Origin: Clostridia bacterium
Lineage (GTDB): Bacteria > Bacillota > Clostridia > Oscillospirales > RGIG8002
Assembly (NCBI GenBank): GCA_017620395.1
Contig: JAFZQJ010000003.1
Location: forward strand, 1 to 64,000
DNA: 64,000 nt
Reading direction: 5' to 3'
Position numbers and translations under genes: made by a program
Part shown: positions 25,534 through 34,489 of the stretch, one piece after another
How positions within the stretch are numbered: the first letter of the stretch is position 1
How the letters are laid out: every line of letters starts with the position of its first letter
The notes under the pieces: generated by a model
What the model was told of the DNA's origin: nothing
Database searches by the model: none
What the model saw: the letters and a program-made list of their open reading frames with translations, nothing else

Positions 25534-26484
25534 GTGAGAAATAACGATACGCTCTATATCGTCGTGCCATGCTTCAACGAGGAGGAGGCGCTGCCGGAAA
25601 CCTCGCGCGTACTGCTCGGGCGCGTCGCGGAGCTGGCGGAGGCGGGGCGCGTTTCGGCGGAAAGCCGCGTGCTCTTCGTCGACGACGGCTCGAAGGACGG
25701 CACGTGGAAGTTCATCGCAGGGCTGAAGTCCGTCAGCCCCTACGCCGCGGGGCTGAAGCTCTCGCGCAACCGCGGACATCAGAATGCGCTGCTCGCCGGG
25801 CTCCTCGCCGCGAAGGACGACTGCGATATGACGATTTCCATCGACGCCGACCTGCAGGACGACGTTTCCGTCATAGACGGCTTCCTCGATAAGTATTACG
25901 AGGGCTTCGACGTCGTATACGGCGTGCGCTCCGACCGCAAAAGCGACTCCGCCTTCAAGCGCGGCACCGCGCGGCGGTATTACAAAACGCTGCGGAAGAT
26001 GGGCGTCGAGATCGTTCCCGACCACGCCGACTGCCGCCTGATGAGCAAGCGCGCGCTGGACGCGCTCGCGGAGTTCAAGGAGGTCAACCTCTTCCTGCGC
26101 GGGCTCGTGCCGCTGGTCGGCTTCCCCTCCGCGACGGTGGAGTACGCCAGACACGAACGCAAGGCGGGAAAATCGAAGTATTCGCTGAAAAAGATGCTCG
26201 CGCTCGCCTGGCAGGGCGTCACCTCGATGTCGGTGCGCCCGATACGGCTGATACTTACGCTCGGCGCAGCGCTTCTCGCGCTCGGGCTCGCCGCGCTGAT
26301 CGCCTTCTCGATAGTGACCGCCTGCGGCAATCCGGAATGGAAGTGGACGATTATCCTCGCGGCGATCGCCGCCGCCTGCGGTCTGAACCTCACCGCCGTC
26401 GGCATAGTCGGCGAATACGTCGGCAAGGTCTACCTCGAAACAAAGGCGCGGCCGCGGTATATAGTTGAAGATTACTTCAAGTAA
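25534..26484 (+). CDS. GT2 family glycosyltransferase (polyprenyl-phosphate sugar transferase type)
   Basis: 316 residues from a GTG start. The GT-A domain has the opening LYIVVPCFNEEEALPET, VLFVDDGSKDGTW, the metal-binding SIDADLQDD and the acceptor segment ADCRLMSKRALDAL, followed by two C-terminal TM helices (LILTLGAALLALGLAALIAF; IILAAIAAACGLNLTAVGIV) and the motif VGEYVGKVYLETKARPRY. This is the GtrB/DPM-like layout, in which a sugar is moved from a nucleotide donor to undecaprenyl phosphate at the membrane. The donor sugar is not readable. A single-gene unit ended by the terminator at 26528. Confidence 0.88.
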   Translation: MRNNDTLYIVVPCFNEEEALPETSRVLLGRVAELAEAGRVSAESRVLFVDDGSKDGTWKFIAGLKSVSPYAAGLKLSRNRGHQNALLAGLLAAKDDCDMTISIDADLQDDVSVIDGFLDKYYEGFDVVYGVRSDRKSDSAFKRGTARRYYKTLRKMGVEIVPDHADCRLMSKRALDALAEFKEVNLFLRGLVPLVGFPSATVEYARHERKAGKSKYSLKKMLALAWQGVTSMSVRPIRLILTLGAALLALGLAALIAFSIVTACGNPEWKWTIILAAIAAACGLNLTAVGIVGEYVGKVYLETKARPRYIVEDYFK

Positions 26485-26527
26485 CGAATACCGGAAACCG
26501 GAAAATGAATATTGAATAATTAACGAA

Positions 26528-26555
26528 CAAAGCCGCGCCCGCGGGCGCGGCTTTG
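26528..26555 (+). terminator. Terminator after the GT2 gene
   Basis: Stem CAAAGCCGCGCCC with GGGCGCGGCTTTG around a two-base GC core, followed by AATTATAATAA. It is preceded by AATGAATATTGAATAATTAA, a relic that recurs before the terminator at 51485. Confidence 0.7.
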
Positions 26556-26651
26556 AATTATAATAACATGCAGTTCGGAAACCGCAGAAAGACCGTATAC
26601 GGTTTTGCCGTATGCGATCCCGTTTTTATCCGAACGTTTTTCTACGAAGCA

Positions 26652-26682
26652 AAGCGGACGGAGCAAATTGCTCCGTCCGCTT
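26652..26682 (-). terminator. Hairpin ending the SipW-class gene
   Basis: Fifteen-bp perfect stem, AAGCGGACGGAGCAA with TTGCTCCGTCCGCTT, 45 bp beyond the stop of the minus-strand gene. The following minus-strand bases are only moderately T-rich, so efficiency is uncertain. Confidence 0.55.
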
Positions 26683-26726
26683 GTGTGGCTATTTGCCGCT
26701 GCGCTTATCCGTAAGCGCAGACGCTA

Positions 26727-29060
26727 TCAGGCAATGCGATAAGCGAGAGACTGATAGGCGATCATGTTGCCGGAGGCGTCATAAGCGTAAACGTACAGCG
26801 TGGCGTTTACACTGGTCACGTCAAAGTCCGCGGAATAGAAGTGATACGCTCCGTCCGCAAACCAGATGACGCTGCCGTTAGAATTGCTGATCAGCGTTCC
26901 GGATGCGCTGCCGTCGGAAGTCTCGTTGATGACGTCATACTTATAAATACCGGACGCATAGGTCGCAGCGTCGGTGTCGTCAAAGTCCTTCGTGATGAAG
27001 CGCGGATAACCCTGGCCGACGCTGAACACGACGGCCGCTCTGTATGTCGCGGCGTTAACGTCCTTGACTATGACCTGATTATCGGCGTCGACAGTGAACA
27101 GATCGGTGGACGCGGCAATCTTGGAAACGACGGCGTTCGCGCCGAGCGTTACGCTGTCGTTGAGCGTGGCGAGCGCAGCGCTGCCGCCGGTGATGTTGCC
27201 GTTGCAGCCAAACGCTCTGGCATCCTTGGAACCGATGATAGTGCCGTTCATAACGTTGCCGGTGCTGGTAACGGCTCCGCCGTTGGGAGCGGAACAGTTG
27301 TTAAGGAACGCGCTCGCGTGCGGCGCGACGACGCTGCCGTTGAACGTGCAGTTCGTCACGGACGCGGTCACCTGAGTTCCCTGAACGTATCCGAACAGGC
27401 CGCCGACGTAACCGTCGGAATTGGAGCTGGCAATGCTCAGATTATTCACGATTTTGTCGGCGGAAATCACAACGGTATCGCCGCTGCGATAGTAGGCGCC
27501 GAACGCATACGCGACCAGAGGGCCGAAGTGTGAAGCACTGTTGCCGATGATCGTACCGGCAAGGGTAAGATCGTGGAAGCTCAAGTTGTAGCTATCGACG
27601 TTCTGATTGCACGCGTAGCCGACGACAGCGGTGCCGACGCCGGTGTAGGCGATGGTTCCGTTGTAAATCTCTATGTTACGCGCATATCCGTACATGTACT
27701 TGGTTCCGAGGGTAACGGTCTTTCCGCCGAGGTCTATGGCGAAGGTTCTGGGATCGCCGGTCAGCCAGGAATGAGCCCAGTTGGTTCCGTCCTTAGCCGC
27801 GAAGTTGATATCCTCGGTCACCTTGTAATAAACCTTATCGGTGCCGGTCTCGGGATAAGAGCTTCCGATGCCGACGTCAACGTTGACCAGCTGATAGTAA
27901 GTGCCGATCAGATAAGGATACGCCTCGGTGCCGAGACCGCCGTCGAAGAAGTATTCAGCGGTGAAGGGGCTGAAGGAATCGGTGATGAAGGTAAGCTTTC
28001 CGGCAGTCTGATCGTAATAGTACTTATTCATCGCAACAGCGTCGAGGCTGTCGACCTTCGTCATCTCGGTCGCGTTGTGATAGAAGTGCTGCAGATCGAC
28101 TACGCCGATATCAAGCTCGACCTTGATGCCGGCCGCGCTGGTGACCTTCTCGTTATCCTGATTGGTCAGCGTGACCTCATAGGTCGTGGTGCCGTTGCCG
28201 TCGGTAATCTGGAGATTCGAATCCGGAGTGCCGGGCAGAACGGTCAGGTTGAGGGTGTCGCCGTCGAGAGAATCGCCGTTCTCGGTCGTCGAAGCGGCGG
28301 GAACGGTAGCCTTGGCGTGAGAAGCCTCAAGGACCGTGTCGCCGGTAGCGGAATAAGGCGCGGAAGCGTTCTCAATCGGGAAGTCCGCGTTATCCGGAGA
28401 GCCGTTCGCGTTCGCGTCGTACTGGTCGTTGAAGCTGTCGGACTCGTAGGTGTACTGAGTGGCAAGGATCTTGAGGTCGAAATCGATCTCGCCTTCCTGA
28501 TACTCGTTGCCCGCATTCTCGTCCATATGGATGACGAGCGCGAAGTTGTGGACGTCGCCCGGCTGCATCGGGACCTGGCCGGAAACGGCCTGAGTGCCCG
28601 CGGAAACAGGCAGCGCGCCGGCGGGAACCCAAGCGGTAACTCCGTTCGGGCCGACGGCGTCGGGCTCGATCTTGTAAAGCATCGCTTTGTCAAGATTCTT
28701 GACGATGTTGTAGGTCTCGAGAGCGACCTGATACTTGAGCGCGAGGTTGCCCGCGTTCTTCAGCTGCAGATACGCGATCTGAGTCTTGCCGGGCTCCCAG
28801 AGCGTCGCGGTGCTGTTCTGAGCAAGGTTCGCTCCCTGGAAGATCGGGGCCTGACTGTCGCTGATGTCGACGTAGGCGCCGGCGGTCTCGTCGTACTTCC
28901 AAAGCTCGAGGTCAAGCTTACCGGAAATAATCTTGTTTCCGGCGCTGGTCACGGAATCCGTAAACCACGCAAAGGTCGTACCCGCCAGCATAGTGAAGCA
29001 CATCACGAACGAAAGGAAACTGCAGATGAACGCGCGCTTCGCTGACTTTTTCTTTGTCAT
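26727..29060 (-). CDS. SipW-class (TasA/CalY-like) surface protein with beta-helix region
   Basis: 777 residues. The N-terminus MTKKKSAKRAFICSFLSFVM followed by LAGTTFAWFTDSVTSAGNKI is the SipW-type signal, where the cut falls near TFAWFTD. Residues about 45-215 fit a TasA/camelysin-like jelly roll (SGKLDLELWKYDE, WEPGKTQIAYLQLKNAGNLA). About 270-370 is another beta domain. From about 400 to 650 the chain is beta-helix-like with GLUG-type motifs (GYVGGLFGYVQG). It is likely a cell-surface or matrix fibre protein. No sipW peptidase or partner tasA gene is next to it. Composition looks less GC-biased and more Asn/Thr-rich than the neighbours, which may mean transfer or just surface-protein bias. 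A GGAGGAATG site precedes the ATG, and there is a strong promoter upstream. Confidence 0.82.
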   Translation of the reverse strand: MTKKKSAKRAFICSFLSFVMCFTMLAGTTFAWFTDSVTSAGNKIISGKLDLELWKYDETAGAYVDISDSQAPIFQGANLAQNSTATLWEPGKTQIAYLQLKNAGNLALKYQVALETYNIVKNLDKAMLYKIEPDAVGPNGVTAWVPAGALPVSAGTQAVSGQVPMQPGDVHNFALVIHMDENAGNEYQEGEIDFDLKILATQYTYESDSFNDQYDANANGSPDNADFPIENASAPYSATGDTVLEASHAKATVPAASTTENGDSLDGDTLNLTVLPGTPDSNLQITDGNGTTTYEVTLTNQDNEKVTSAAGIKVELDIGVVDLQHFYHNATEMTKVDSLDAVAMNKYYYDQTAGKLTFITDSFSPFTAEYFFDGGLGTEAYPYLIGTYYQLVNVDVGIGSSYPETGTDKVYYKVTEDINFAAKDGTNWAHSWLTGDPRTFAIDLGGKTVTLGTKYMYGYARNIEIYNGTIAYTGVGTAVVGYACNQNVDSYNLSFHDLTLAGTIIGNSASHFGPLVAYAFGAYYRSGDTVVISADKIVNNLSIASSNSDGYVGGLFGYVQGTQVTASVTNCTFNGSVVAPHASAFLNNCSAPNGGAVTSTGNVMNGTIIGSKDARAFGCNGNITGGSAALATLNDSVTLGANAVVSKIAASTDLFTVDADNQVIVKDVNAATYRAAVVFSVGQGYPRFITKDFDDTDAATYASGIYKYDVINETSDGSASGTLISNSNGSVIWFADGAYHFYSADFDVTSVNATLYVYAYDASGNMIAYQSLAYRIA

Positions 29061-29165
29061 TGTTCATTCCTCCTCAAAGAATGTCGAATATGAGAAATCT
29101 TACATATTCTTTTCTTTACGCAGTCAATCCCACATAATAGCAGAATTAACCTATAATACAGTTAT

Positions 29166-29194
29166 ATTCTATATCAACATCCGGAAATAGTCAA
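29166..29194 (-). promoter_or_regulatory. Promoter of the SipW-class gene
   Basis: Minus strand -35 TTGACT (29189-29194), 17-bp spacer, -10 TAGAAT (29166-29171). About 100 bp of AT-rich leader separates it from the ATG at 29060. Apart from this promoter and the terminator at 29311, I see nothing in the gene-free stretch 29061-29383. Confidence 0.8.
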
Positions 29195-29310
29195 TAGTTT
29201 TTCTCGATTTTTTGTCGGGATTTTTTGCGTTTTAACGCGCCGCACGATATTTTGATATCCGGGCGGCGTATTCCTCCGCCGGCACACAATATATAGTTCC
29301 GCAGGAAATA

Positions 29311-29346
29311 AAAAAATAACAGCGTGCGTCTGAAACGCACGCTGTT
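29311..29346 (-). terminator. Terminator after the F420-ligase-like gene
   Basis: Twelve-bp stem AACAGCGTGCGT with ACGCACGCTGTT, five-base loop, followed on the minus strand by ATTTTTTTATTT. Classic intrinsic terminator about 40 bp beyond the stop codon. Confidence 0.85.
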
Positions 29347-29383
29347 CTGCGGTTTTTAGCCGGTTTTTCGCCCGTTTTCTCTC

Positions 29384-30562
29384 TTACTCCGTGGCGAAAT
29401 TGGTGAAGTAGCCCTGGATGAGGACGACGGGGGTTCCCCTGTCGCCGCTGCCGCTGGTCAGGTCGCAAAGGCTGCCTAGCAGGTCGGTCAGGCGGCGCGG
29501 AGTCGTGCCCTGCGACTGCATATTGCCGACGAGGCTCTTATCCTTCTCGCGGATGCGGGAGCGCATCGCCTCGGCGAGCGCTTCGCCGGACAGGGAGGCG
29601 AACTCGTTATCCGCGAAGTACTTCATCTTCAGCTCGTTGGGCGTGCCCTCGAGGCCGGCGGTGTAGGCGGGGGAAACGACCGGGTCGGCAAGTTCCCAGA
29701 TGCCGCCGACGGGATCCTTGAAGCCGCCGTCGCCGTAGACCATGACCTCGATGCGCTTGCCGGTCGCTTCATAGAGCGAGGCGGCGAGCTTCTCGACGAA
29801 CTTGTCGGCGTCGCGCGGGAAGAGCTTGACCTTCTCCTCGGTCGCCTTGTTGCTGCCGAGCAGGCCGTACTTCGGGTTGAAGCCGCTGCCGTCGACGGAC
29901 GCGGTCATCAGCTCGTCCATCGCCCAGACGTTCGCGCCCGCGCCCTTCAGGATGCGCTCGGTGCGGCGGCGGGTGTGGATGTCGCAGTTGATGACGTTAT
30001 TGGTATAGTTAAGGATGAAGCGCGGGTCGTTGGAGAAGATTATCTCCACGTTGTCGCCCAGCGTGCGGTAGTATTCGATATAGTCGACGCCGGTGAACTT
30101 ATGCACGGTGTCGTTGCCGAACTTCGCGCGGAACTGCTCGAGGGTGAAGCTGTCCTTGTAGGGATCGACTCCCGCGGCGTCGACCTGCTCCCAGGTCAGA
30201 AGCGGGTTGCCGACCTCGTCGGAGGGGTAGGAAAGCTGTACGATCAGCTTGCCCGCCGCGCGCGCGAAGGCGCGGAGCATTATCGCGAATCTGTTTCTGC
30301 TCAGGATCGGGAAAACCAGGCCGATTGCGCCGTCGCCGAGCTTGGCGCGGACGTCCGCGGCGATCTGGTCGCAGGTCGCGTAGTTGCCCTGCGTTCTCGC
30401 GACGACCGCTTCGGTGACGCCCACGACGTCGCCGTCGTGAAGGGCGAAGCCCTCTTCGGCGGACGCCTTGATGATGCTCGACGTAACGCCGGCGATAAGG
30501 TCGTCTCCCTGCTGGAAAATCGGGGTGATTATTCCTCTTGAAGTTACTCCCGTGTATCTCAT
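29384..30562 (-). CDS. Coenzyme F420-0:L-glutamate ligase-like (CofE fold) protein
   Basis: 392 residues, no signal or TM segment. The N-terminal half fits the CofE/FbiB ligase domain: TPIFQQGDDLIAGVTSS, then HDGDVVGVTEAVVARTQGNY, the equivalent of the CofE nucleotide-binding opening. Further conserved-looking segments are VFPILSRNRFAIMLRAFA, NCDIHTRRRTERILKGAG and MVYGDGGFKDPVGGIWEL. It is longer than archaeal CofE (about 250 residues), and no other F420 genes are nearby, so the substrate may not be F420. A gamma-glutamyl or other amide ligase role is a fair inference. It begins 34 bp after the CNNM/CBS gene and shares its promoter. Confidence 0.72.
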   Translation of the reverse strand: MRYTGVTSRGIITPIFQQGDDLIAGVTSSIIKASAEEGFALHDGDVVGVTEAVVARTQGNYATCDQIAADVRAKLGDGAIGLVFPILSRNRFAIMLRAFARAAGKLIVQLSYPSDEVGNPLLTWEQVDAAGVDPYKDSFTLEQFRAKFGNDTVHKFTGVDYIEYYRTLGDNVEIIFSNDPRFILNYTNNVINCDIHTRRRTERILKGAGANVWAMDELMTASVDGSGFNPKYGLLGSNKATEEKVKLFPRDADKFVEKLAASLYEATGKRIEVMVYGDGGFKDPVGGIWELADPVVSPAYTAGLEGTPNELKMKYFADNEFASLSGEALAEAMRSRIREKDKSLVGNMQSQGTTPRRLTDLLGSLCDLTSGSGDRGTPVVLIQGYFTNFATE

Positions 30563-30596
30563 CTTGTATCTTCCCTTCCGGCTTGCGCCGTAAAAA

Positions 30597-32012
30597 TTAC
30601 TCGTTTTCGCCCGCGGTTTCTTCGCCCTCGGGCAGCTTGGTGATGCGGACGCTCTGGATGCGGTGATCCTCGACCTTCAGCACCTCGAAGCGCAGGCCGT
30701 CGAACTCCACGACGGGCGTTTCGCCGTCGTCGGGGACGCGGTCGAGCCGGTCGATGAGCATTCCGCCGAGGGTGGCGTATTCGCCCTCCGGCAACTCGAC
30801 GCCGATGCTCTCGGAGACCTCCTCGAGGTCGGACGCGCCGTCGATGACGAAGACGCTTTCGTCGACCTTGACGATCTCCTCGTCCTCGTTATCGTATTCA
30901 TCCTGAATATTGCCGACGATGGCTTCGAGCAGGTCCTCCATCGTGACGATGCCGGCGGTGCCGCCGTATTCGTCGAGCACGACCGCGATGTGCTGGCGGC
31001 GGTTCTGCAGCTCGCGCAGCACTTCGGAAACCGTGTTCGTATCCGGCACGAAATAGACCGGCCGCAGCAAGGTCTTTATGTTGAAGTTTTTCGGTGCGTT
31101 CTTCGTGACGAACTTCAGCAGATCCTTGACGTAGAGCACGCCGATTATATCGTCTATCGTTTCTTTGTAAACGGGGATACGCGAATATCCCTCTTTTATC
31201 GCGATTTCGACCGCCTCGTCGATGCCGTCTTCAACGGAAATGGCTTCGATCTCCGTGCGGTGGGTCATTATCTCGCTGACGCGGATGTCGTTGAGCTCGA
31301 AGACGTTGTCGATCATCTCTTTCTCCGACTGCTCGACGACGCCGGCCTCCTCGCCCTCTTCGACCATGATGCGGATCTCCTCCTCGGTCACTTCCTCGGA
31401 GTTGAGATTCGGGTCGACGCCGCAGATACGGAGCACGCCGTTAGTCGTCTTGGTAAGCAGCCAGACGAAAGGCGCGAATATCTTAGATATCCCCGTCACG
31501 AAGCCGGAGACCGCAAGCGCGAGCTTTTCGGACTTCTGCATCGCGATGCGCTTCGGCACCAGCTCGCCGAAGACGAGCATGAGAAATGAAAGCAGCAGCG
31601 TCAGCACAACGAGCACCGCGACCTCGACCGCGCCTCTCGACGCGCTCGCCGGATCGCAGAAAAGATTGCTGACCGGAGTCACGAAGCTTTTCGCCGCGCT
31701 CGCGCTCGCCATGAGTCCCGCGAAGGTCACGCCGACCTGAATGGTCGCGAGGAACTTCGCCGGATTGTCGATGAACTTCATCAGCCGTTTCGCTTTTTTG
31801 CCGCCTTCGTCGGCCATCTTCCTGACCTTGCCCTCGCTGACGGATATGACCGCTATCTCGGTCGCCGCAAAGAAAGCGTTGACGGCTATAAGCACTATCA
31901 ATAAAAGTATTCTGAGCACTATGCCCGTTGTCGTGTCTCCGCCGGAGACCTGTGATACGGTATCAACCGCTGATGCGCCGGCCAAAACCGGCATTATACT
32001 TCCACCGTCCAT
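30597..32012 (-). CDS. CNNM/CBS-domain (CorC/HlyC) membrane protein
   Basis: 471 residues from the ATG at 32012. The CNNM transmembrane domain (about 25-210: [58 protein letters not shown]) is followed by a CBS pair ([60 protein letters not shown]) and the C-terminal CorC_HlyC domain ([20 protein letters not shown]). Such proteins act in magnesium or cobalt efflux or homeostasis. The start is uncertain: the nearest AGGAG lies about 17 bases before this ATG. A longer start would place its first codons in the promoter leader. Confidence 0.88.
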   Translation of the reverse strand: MDGGSIMPVLAGASAVDTVSQVSGGDTTTGIVLRILLLIVLIAVNAFFAATEIAVISVSEGKVRKMADEGGKKAKRLMKFIDNPAKFLATIQVGVTFAGLMASASAAKSFVTPVSNLFCDPASASRGAVEVAVLVVLTLLLSFLMLVFGELVPKRIAMQKSEKLALAVSGFVTGISKIFAPFVWLLTKTTNGVLRICGVDPNLNSEEVTEEEIRIMVEEGEEAGVVEQSEKEMIDNVFELNDIRVSEIMTHRTEIEAISVEDGIDEAVEIAIKEGYSRIPVYKETIDDIIGVLYVKDLLKFVTKNAPKNFNIKTLLRPVYFVPDTNTVSEVLRELQNRRQHIAVVLDEYGGTAGIVTMEDLLEAIVGNIQDEYDNEDEEIVKVDESVFVIDGASDLEEVSESIGVELPEGEYATLGGMLIDRLDRVPDDGETPVVEFDGLRFEVLKVEDHRIQSVRITKLPEGEETAGENE

Positions 32013-32084
32013 ATGGATACCTGTTATTTCTCCTTTCGATTCAAACGCGGTATGAGCGCGGAAAGCGCCCTCTAACAAATTATC

Positions 32085-32113
32085 ATAATACAATACATAT
32101 GCGGCTTTGTCAA
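32085..32113 (-). promoter_or_regulatory. Promoter of the CNNM/CBS and F420-ligase-like genes
   Basis: Minus strand -35 TTGACA (32108-32113), 17-bp spacer, -10 TATTAT (32085-32090). It lies immediately after the terminator of the upstream operon. Confidence 0.85.
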
Positions 32114-32116
32114 GTG

Positions 32117-32153
32117 AAAAAACACAACCGGTTGTGATTTTCACAACCGGTTG
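32117..32153 (-). terminator. Terminator of the 46662-32161 operon
   Basis: Thirteen-bp stem CAACCGGTTGTGA with TCACAACCGGTTG, three-base loop, followed on the minus strand by TGTTTTTTCAC. It begins 8 bp beyond the stop of the pseudo-GH16/WD40 gene and cleanly ends the operon. Confidence 0.9.
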
Positions 32154-32160
32154 AAAAGTA

Positions 32161-34482
32161 TTACCCTATCTGATAGAAGCAAAGCCGTCCGTTCTCCGTA
32201 CAGACGACGGCGCGTGTGCCGTCAGTCGAGAGGGCGCATCCGGACGCAAAGCCCGAGACGCCCTTCAGCTCGTACTTCACGTTCAGCTCCGCGTCGCAGA
32301 AGAACGCCTTGCCGTCGTAGCCCGCGCTTAGCACTCCGCCGCGCACCGACGCCTCGCAGACGGAGGCGCCGTGAAGGGCGCGTACCGCGGTTATCTCGAC
32401 CGGTTCGCCGAGCGCGTAGCGCCTCAGCGCTCCGTCGCCGCCCGCGGTGTAAAGCGCGCCGCCGGACGCGTATATCCCGTTTATCGCGCTCAGGCAGTGA
32501 GACGAAGTATAGTACCTGACGTTCACGTAGATATCCCACAGCATAAGCTTGCCGGAGGCGTCGCCGCTGGCGAGGGCGCCGTCGTTTATGAATTTCAGCG
32601 CGGTCACGGCGCAGTCGTGTCCGTTGAAATAGGTGAAGAGCTTGCGCGAGCCCGTATTGTAGACGCGGACGTAGCCGTCGTTGAAGCCTATCGCGAAGCG
32701 GTCGCCGGAGAAATTGATCGCCGCGGAACGCGGAGCCGATTCGGCGTTTATCACCGCGAGCGACTCGCCGCTGTCCGCGCTCCATATGCGTATCGTGCCG
32801 TCCCGCGCACCGGTCACGCACACGCCGGAAACCGCGAGCGCGCCGCAGGTTATGCTGTCGGTATGACCGGAGAGGGTTTTATACGCGCCGGAGAGACAAT
32901 CGACGACGTAGGCGTTCCTGCCGCCGCGGCAGAGCACCAGCAGCAGGTCGCCGCCGCGCCCGGGCACAAGCGAGGTAACGGTGCCCTCGAAGCCGGAGAC
33001 ACCCATATATTTCACGCCGTTTCCGGTGTAAAACTCAACTCCGTCAGCGACCGCGACGGCGAAACCGCCGTTGACCGCGGCGGCTCCGTGGCAGACTCCG
33101 CCCGCTGAGGCGGTCGCCATAGGATCGATCGGCGTTCCCCCGCCGGCGGGGGACATCGTTTCGCCCCTGGGCTTCCGGAATTTTACGTAGTCTATGCTTT
33201 CGGAATACGGCGGCGCAAAGCCCTCGATCGAGAGCGTCATCAGCGTGCCGGTGAACGAAGCGCGCGCGGCGTCGGTGGTGACGTTGAAGACCGAATACAT
33301 GACGCCGTCGAAGTAGAACCGTATCTGTTCGGCGTCCCATTCGACCGCGTATTCGTGCCAGCCGTCCAACTCCGCGCCGAGGCCGAGCTGCCCGTGCTTT
33401 ACGGTCGTCGCACCGTCGGTAAAGGAAACGCCGCAGCGCAGCGTTCCGTCCGCGACGGAGTTGTCGAAAACGTCCACACGCGCCGCTTCGCCGGTGGCGG
33501 TCAGCGCGGTCATATACGCGCGCGCTCCCTGCTTCAGACGCGCCTTTATCTCTATCCTGCCGCCGTCGAACACCCAGCTGCCGTCTGTCGTCAGGTCGTT
33601 GCCCTTTCGCGTCCACATTGCCGAGATGAAGCCCGGCTCGAAATTATCGACGAAAACGCTCTGCCAGGATACCCCGTCCACCTCATAGATGAACCAGGCG
33701 TCGTCATCCATCAGCTCCTCCCTCTCAAGAACAAGCTGACCGTGATACATATTCAGCACTCCGCCGTAGGGGATCGAAGTTATAACGTACCTGCCGCTTT
33801 CCGCCTTTTTGACGTCCCAGCGACGTCCCGCAACGAAGCCGGAGTCGCGCAGCATCGGGTAGCCGCCGACCTCGGAAAGCATTTTGCCCGAGGATTTTGA
33901 AATGATGTAATACCCGCCCTCCGCGGCCGGTATGAAGAGGAATTCCTGCGAATTCGAATCGCGGCGCTCCTCGTGATATATCGTCATATCGGGCGTAACG
34001 ACGGTGTTAAAGCCGTCCGACGTCCGCACGGTACGCGAGTCGGTAACGTCCGGCGCGGCGCGTACCGCGTTGTCGTCCGCGGCGTAGACGATCTTGTAGA
34101 AGCTGCTTGTCTTCAGGCTGCCGGCGGCGGTCTCCGAATACCCCTCGCGCTCGATATTGCAGGCGACGGAATTGCGGAGCAGCTCCGACATACGCGCGTA
34201 GTACTGCTCGTCCGTCTCGCTCTGTTCGCTGCCGGAATCGCTCGAGGATTCGGAAACGTCGTCCTGCGAGAACTCCGACCAGCCGTAGTTGTAGCGGTGA
34301 TCGCTGTAGCTTCTGGAACCGAACCGGTAGGGTTCCTTTTTGCCGACCGCCATAAGCACAACGAGCAGCGCGACTATCAGCGCGAGCGCGATAACGGGCA
34401 AGAAAAGAAGCTTCGAGCCCGCCCACGCGGGCCCGAAGCCTTGTGAAAACTTATTTTTGATATTCTCAAAAAAATTCTTCAT
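32161..34482 (-). CDS. Membrane-anchored protein with ricin-like, catalytically degenerate GH16-like and WD40-like propeller domains
   Basis: 773 residues. One N-terminal TM anchor (about 25-47, LLFLPVIALALIVALLVVLM) and a Ser/Glu-rich stalk. Residues about 185-270 look like a ricin-type trefoil (EGGYYIISKSSGKMLSEVGG, RYVITSIPYGGVLNMYHG). Residues about 285-430 follow the GH16 laminarinase fold (GGRIEIKARLKQGARAYM, HEYAVEWDAEQIRFYFDGVM). However, where active enzymes have ExDxxE this protein has R335-V-D337-V-F-D340, so both catalytic glutamates are lost and binding rather than hydrolysis is expected. The rest (about 450-773) is a WD40-like propeller (GHTDSITCGALAVSGVCVTG, DGTIRIWSADSGE, GHDCAVTALKFINDGALASG). 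It starts 7 bp after the permease gene without a clear ribosome site, so coupling is likely. Last gene of the operon; probably an outer-face sensor or ligand-binding partner of the transporters (inference). Confidence 0.72.
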   Translation of the reverse strand: MKNFFENIKNKFSQGFGPAWAGSKLLFLPVIALALIVALLVVLMAVGKKEPYRFGSRSYSDHRYNYGWSEFSQDDVSESSSDSGSEQSETDEQYYARMSELLRNSVACNIEREGYSETAAGSLKTSSFYKIVYAADDNAVRAAPDVTDSRTVRTSDGFNTVVTPDMTIYHEERRDSNSQEFLFIPAAEGGYYIISKSSGKMLSEVGGYPMLRDSGFVAGRRWDVKKAESGRYVITSIPYGGVLNMYHGQLVLEREELMDDDAWFIYEVDGVSWQSVFVDNFEPGFISAMWTRKGNDLTTDGSWVFDGGRIEIKARLKQGARAYMTALTATGEAARVDVFDNSVADGTLRCGVSFTDGATTVKHGQLGLGAELDGWHEYAVEWDAEQIRFYFDGVMYSVFNVTTDAARASFTGTLMTLSIEGFAPPYSESIDYVKFRKPRGETMSPAGGGTPIDPMATASAGGVCHGAAAVNGGFAVAVADGVEFYTGNGVKYMGVSGFEGTVTSLVPGRGGDLLLVLCRGGRNAYVVDCLSGAYKTLSGHTDSITCGALAVSGVCVTGARDGTIRIWSADSGESLAVINAESAPRSAAINFSGDRFAIGFNDGYVRVYNTGSRKLFTYFNGHDCAVTALKFINDGALASGDASGKLMLWDIYVNVRYYTSSHCLSAINGIYASGGALYTAGGDGALRRYALGEPVEITAVRALHGASVCEASVRGGVLSAGYDGKAFFCDAELNVKYELKGVSGFASGCALSTDGTRAVVCTENGRLCFYQIG

Positions 34483-34489
34483 ACGGTGA

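Noticed and set aside
26600-26726. Small gene between the GT2 and SipW-class genes
   Set aside because: Only short frames without a ribosome site; the stretch is explained by two hairpins.
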